This document shows positions 4,824-5,248 of a DNA stretch of 5,248 nt, piece by piece (position 1 is the first letter of the stretch; each line of letters starts with the position of its first letter). Source of the DNA: Halobacteriales archaeon SW_5_68_122 (GTDB lineage: Archaea; Halobacteriota; Halobacteria; Halobacteriales; Haloarculaceae); NCBI GenBank assembly GCA_003022815.1, contig PXSL01000099.1:1-5248 (forward strand), written 5' to 3'. The position numbers and the translations under genes were made by a program. Under the pieces are notes generated by a model. The model saw only the letters and a list, made by a program, of their open reading frames with translations, did not search any database and was not told the DNA's origin.

Positions 4824-5248
4824 TGGAACTGGTCGAGGGCGTCGTCGAGGTGGGCGGCGACCGCTTTCCGGACGTCGAAGCATTCGTCGAGCGCCTGGGG
4901 GCGGTCGCAGACGAGCACGACGCCACCGTCCAGGCGTTCGACGCCCGCTACGTGGTCTCCCGGGGGCACCTCGAGCGGGCCGTCGAGCTGGCCGACCGCG
5001 AGCGGGCCCGCGGGGAGGCCATCGCCCGCGAGCGGAGCGTCGAAATACTGCTGTACGCCGCCGGGCGGCGGCAGATAAACCGCGCCCTCGAGATGGGGGT
5101 CGACGCCGGCGAGACGCCGGCGGTGGTGCTGATCGACGGCGGCGACGGGGCGGCCGCCGCGGCGCAACTCGAGGACCTGCTGACGCCGGCGGAGACGCTC
5201 GGGGCGTACGACGAGCGCCGGGTCCGGGAGTTCTTCGACGTCGGCGAG
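4823..5248 (+). CDS. KEOPS complex subunit Cgi121 (3' end beyond window)
   Basis: The visible 142 residues match archaeal Cgi121, a small KEOPS subunit. KEOPS (Kae1, Bud32, Pcc1, Cgi121) makes the universal t6A37 modification of ANN-decoding tRNAs; archaeal Cgi121 is reported to help bind the tRNA 3' end and to stimulate Bud32. The family signature is SVEILLYAAGRRQINRALEMG at 72-92, preceded by a helix ERAVELADRERARGEAIARE at 51-70 and followed by the strand PAVVLID at 99-105; a helix FVERLGAVADEH lies at 21-32. The ATG at 4823 overlaps the hel308 TGA by one base (TGATG), implying cotranscription and translational coupling. Composition matches the helicase. The frame is still open at the edge, so the last residues are not seen. 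Confidence 0.87.
   Translation, partial: MELVEGVVEVGGDRFPDVEAFVERLGAVADEHDATVQAFDARYVVSRGHLERAVELADRERARGEAIARERSVEILLYAAGRRQINRALEMGVDAGETPAVVLIDGGDGAAAAAQLEDLLTPAETLGAYDERRVREFFDVGE

Noticed and set aside
3759..4883. 374-codon open frame on the minus strand opposite the helicase
   Set aside because: Frames antisense to GC-rich haloarchaeal genes stay open by codon bias. The translation shows no motif, and the plus-strand helicase here is unmistakable.
4391..5167. 258-codon minus-strand frame across the hel308/cgi121 junction
   Set aside because: It spans two recognisable genes on the other strand and has a Ser/Arg-rich, low-complexity second half; a shadow frame.
1..5248. CRISPR array, tRNA, rRNA, IS element or integrase
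   Set aside because: I looked for regularly spaced repeats, T-loop-like sequence, terminal inverted repeats with a transposase, and recombinase motifs, and found none.

Overview
The window looks like chromosomal DNA of a halophilic archaeon (class Halobacteria). Most of it is very GC-rich (73% over 2401-2460 by hand count). The encoded proteins are acidic, rich in Asp/Glu and poor in Lys. Several genes have a TATA-like box 25-30 nt before the start codon and no clear Shine-Dalgarno sequence. Two genes belong to families that place it in Archaea: a Hel308-type repair helicase and the KEOPS subunit Cgi121. I cannot name the genus.

Layout. 1-254 carries no gene I can defend; it holds an inverted pair of promoter-like motifs around a strong hairpin. 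255-983 (+) encodes a DUF547 protein. 984-1202 is an AT-rich intergenic stretch (40% GC over 1081-1140). 1203-1580 and 1581-1928 (+) form a two-gene module: a winged-helix protein followed, with no gap and in the same frame, by a MazF/PemK-type endoribonuclease toxin. 1934-2593 (-) is a class I SAM-dependent methyltransferase, convergent with the toxin and only 5 nt from it. 2594-2676 is a divergent promoter region centred on the palindrome GTTTAAAC. 2677-4823 (+) is a hel308 gene broken by a net deletion of about 100 nt between motif Ia and motif II, which also shifts the frame. 4823-5248 (+) is the start of cgi121, which overlaps the hel308 stop by one base and runs off the window.

Reading. 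The toxin module and its upstream spacer have a base composition unlike the DUF547, methyltransferase and helicase genes around them. I read them as an acquired addiction cassette between two host genes, although no integrase, IS or att repeat is visible. Hel308 (stalled-fork repair) and Cgi121 (tRNA t6A modification) are probably cotranscribed housekeeping genes. The points most worth checking are the broken hel308 (real mutation or assembly error), the toxin-antitoxin pair with its abutting in-frame stop and start, the possible two-way TATA palindrome, and a PCNA-binding-like peptide at the helicase C-terminus.
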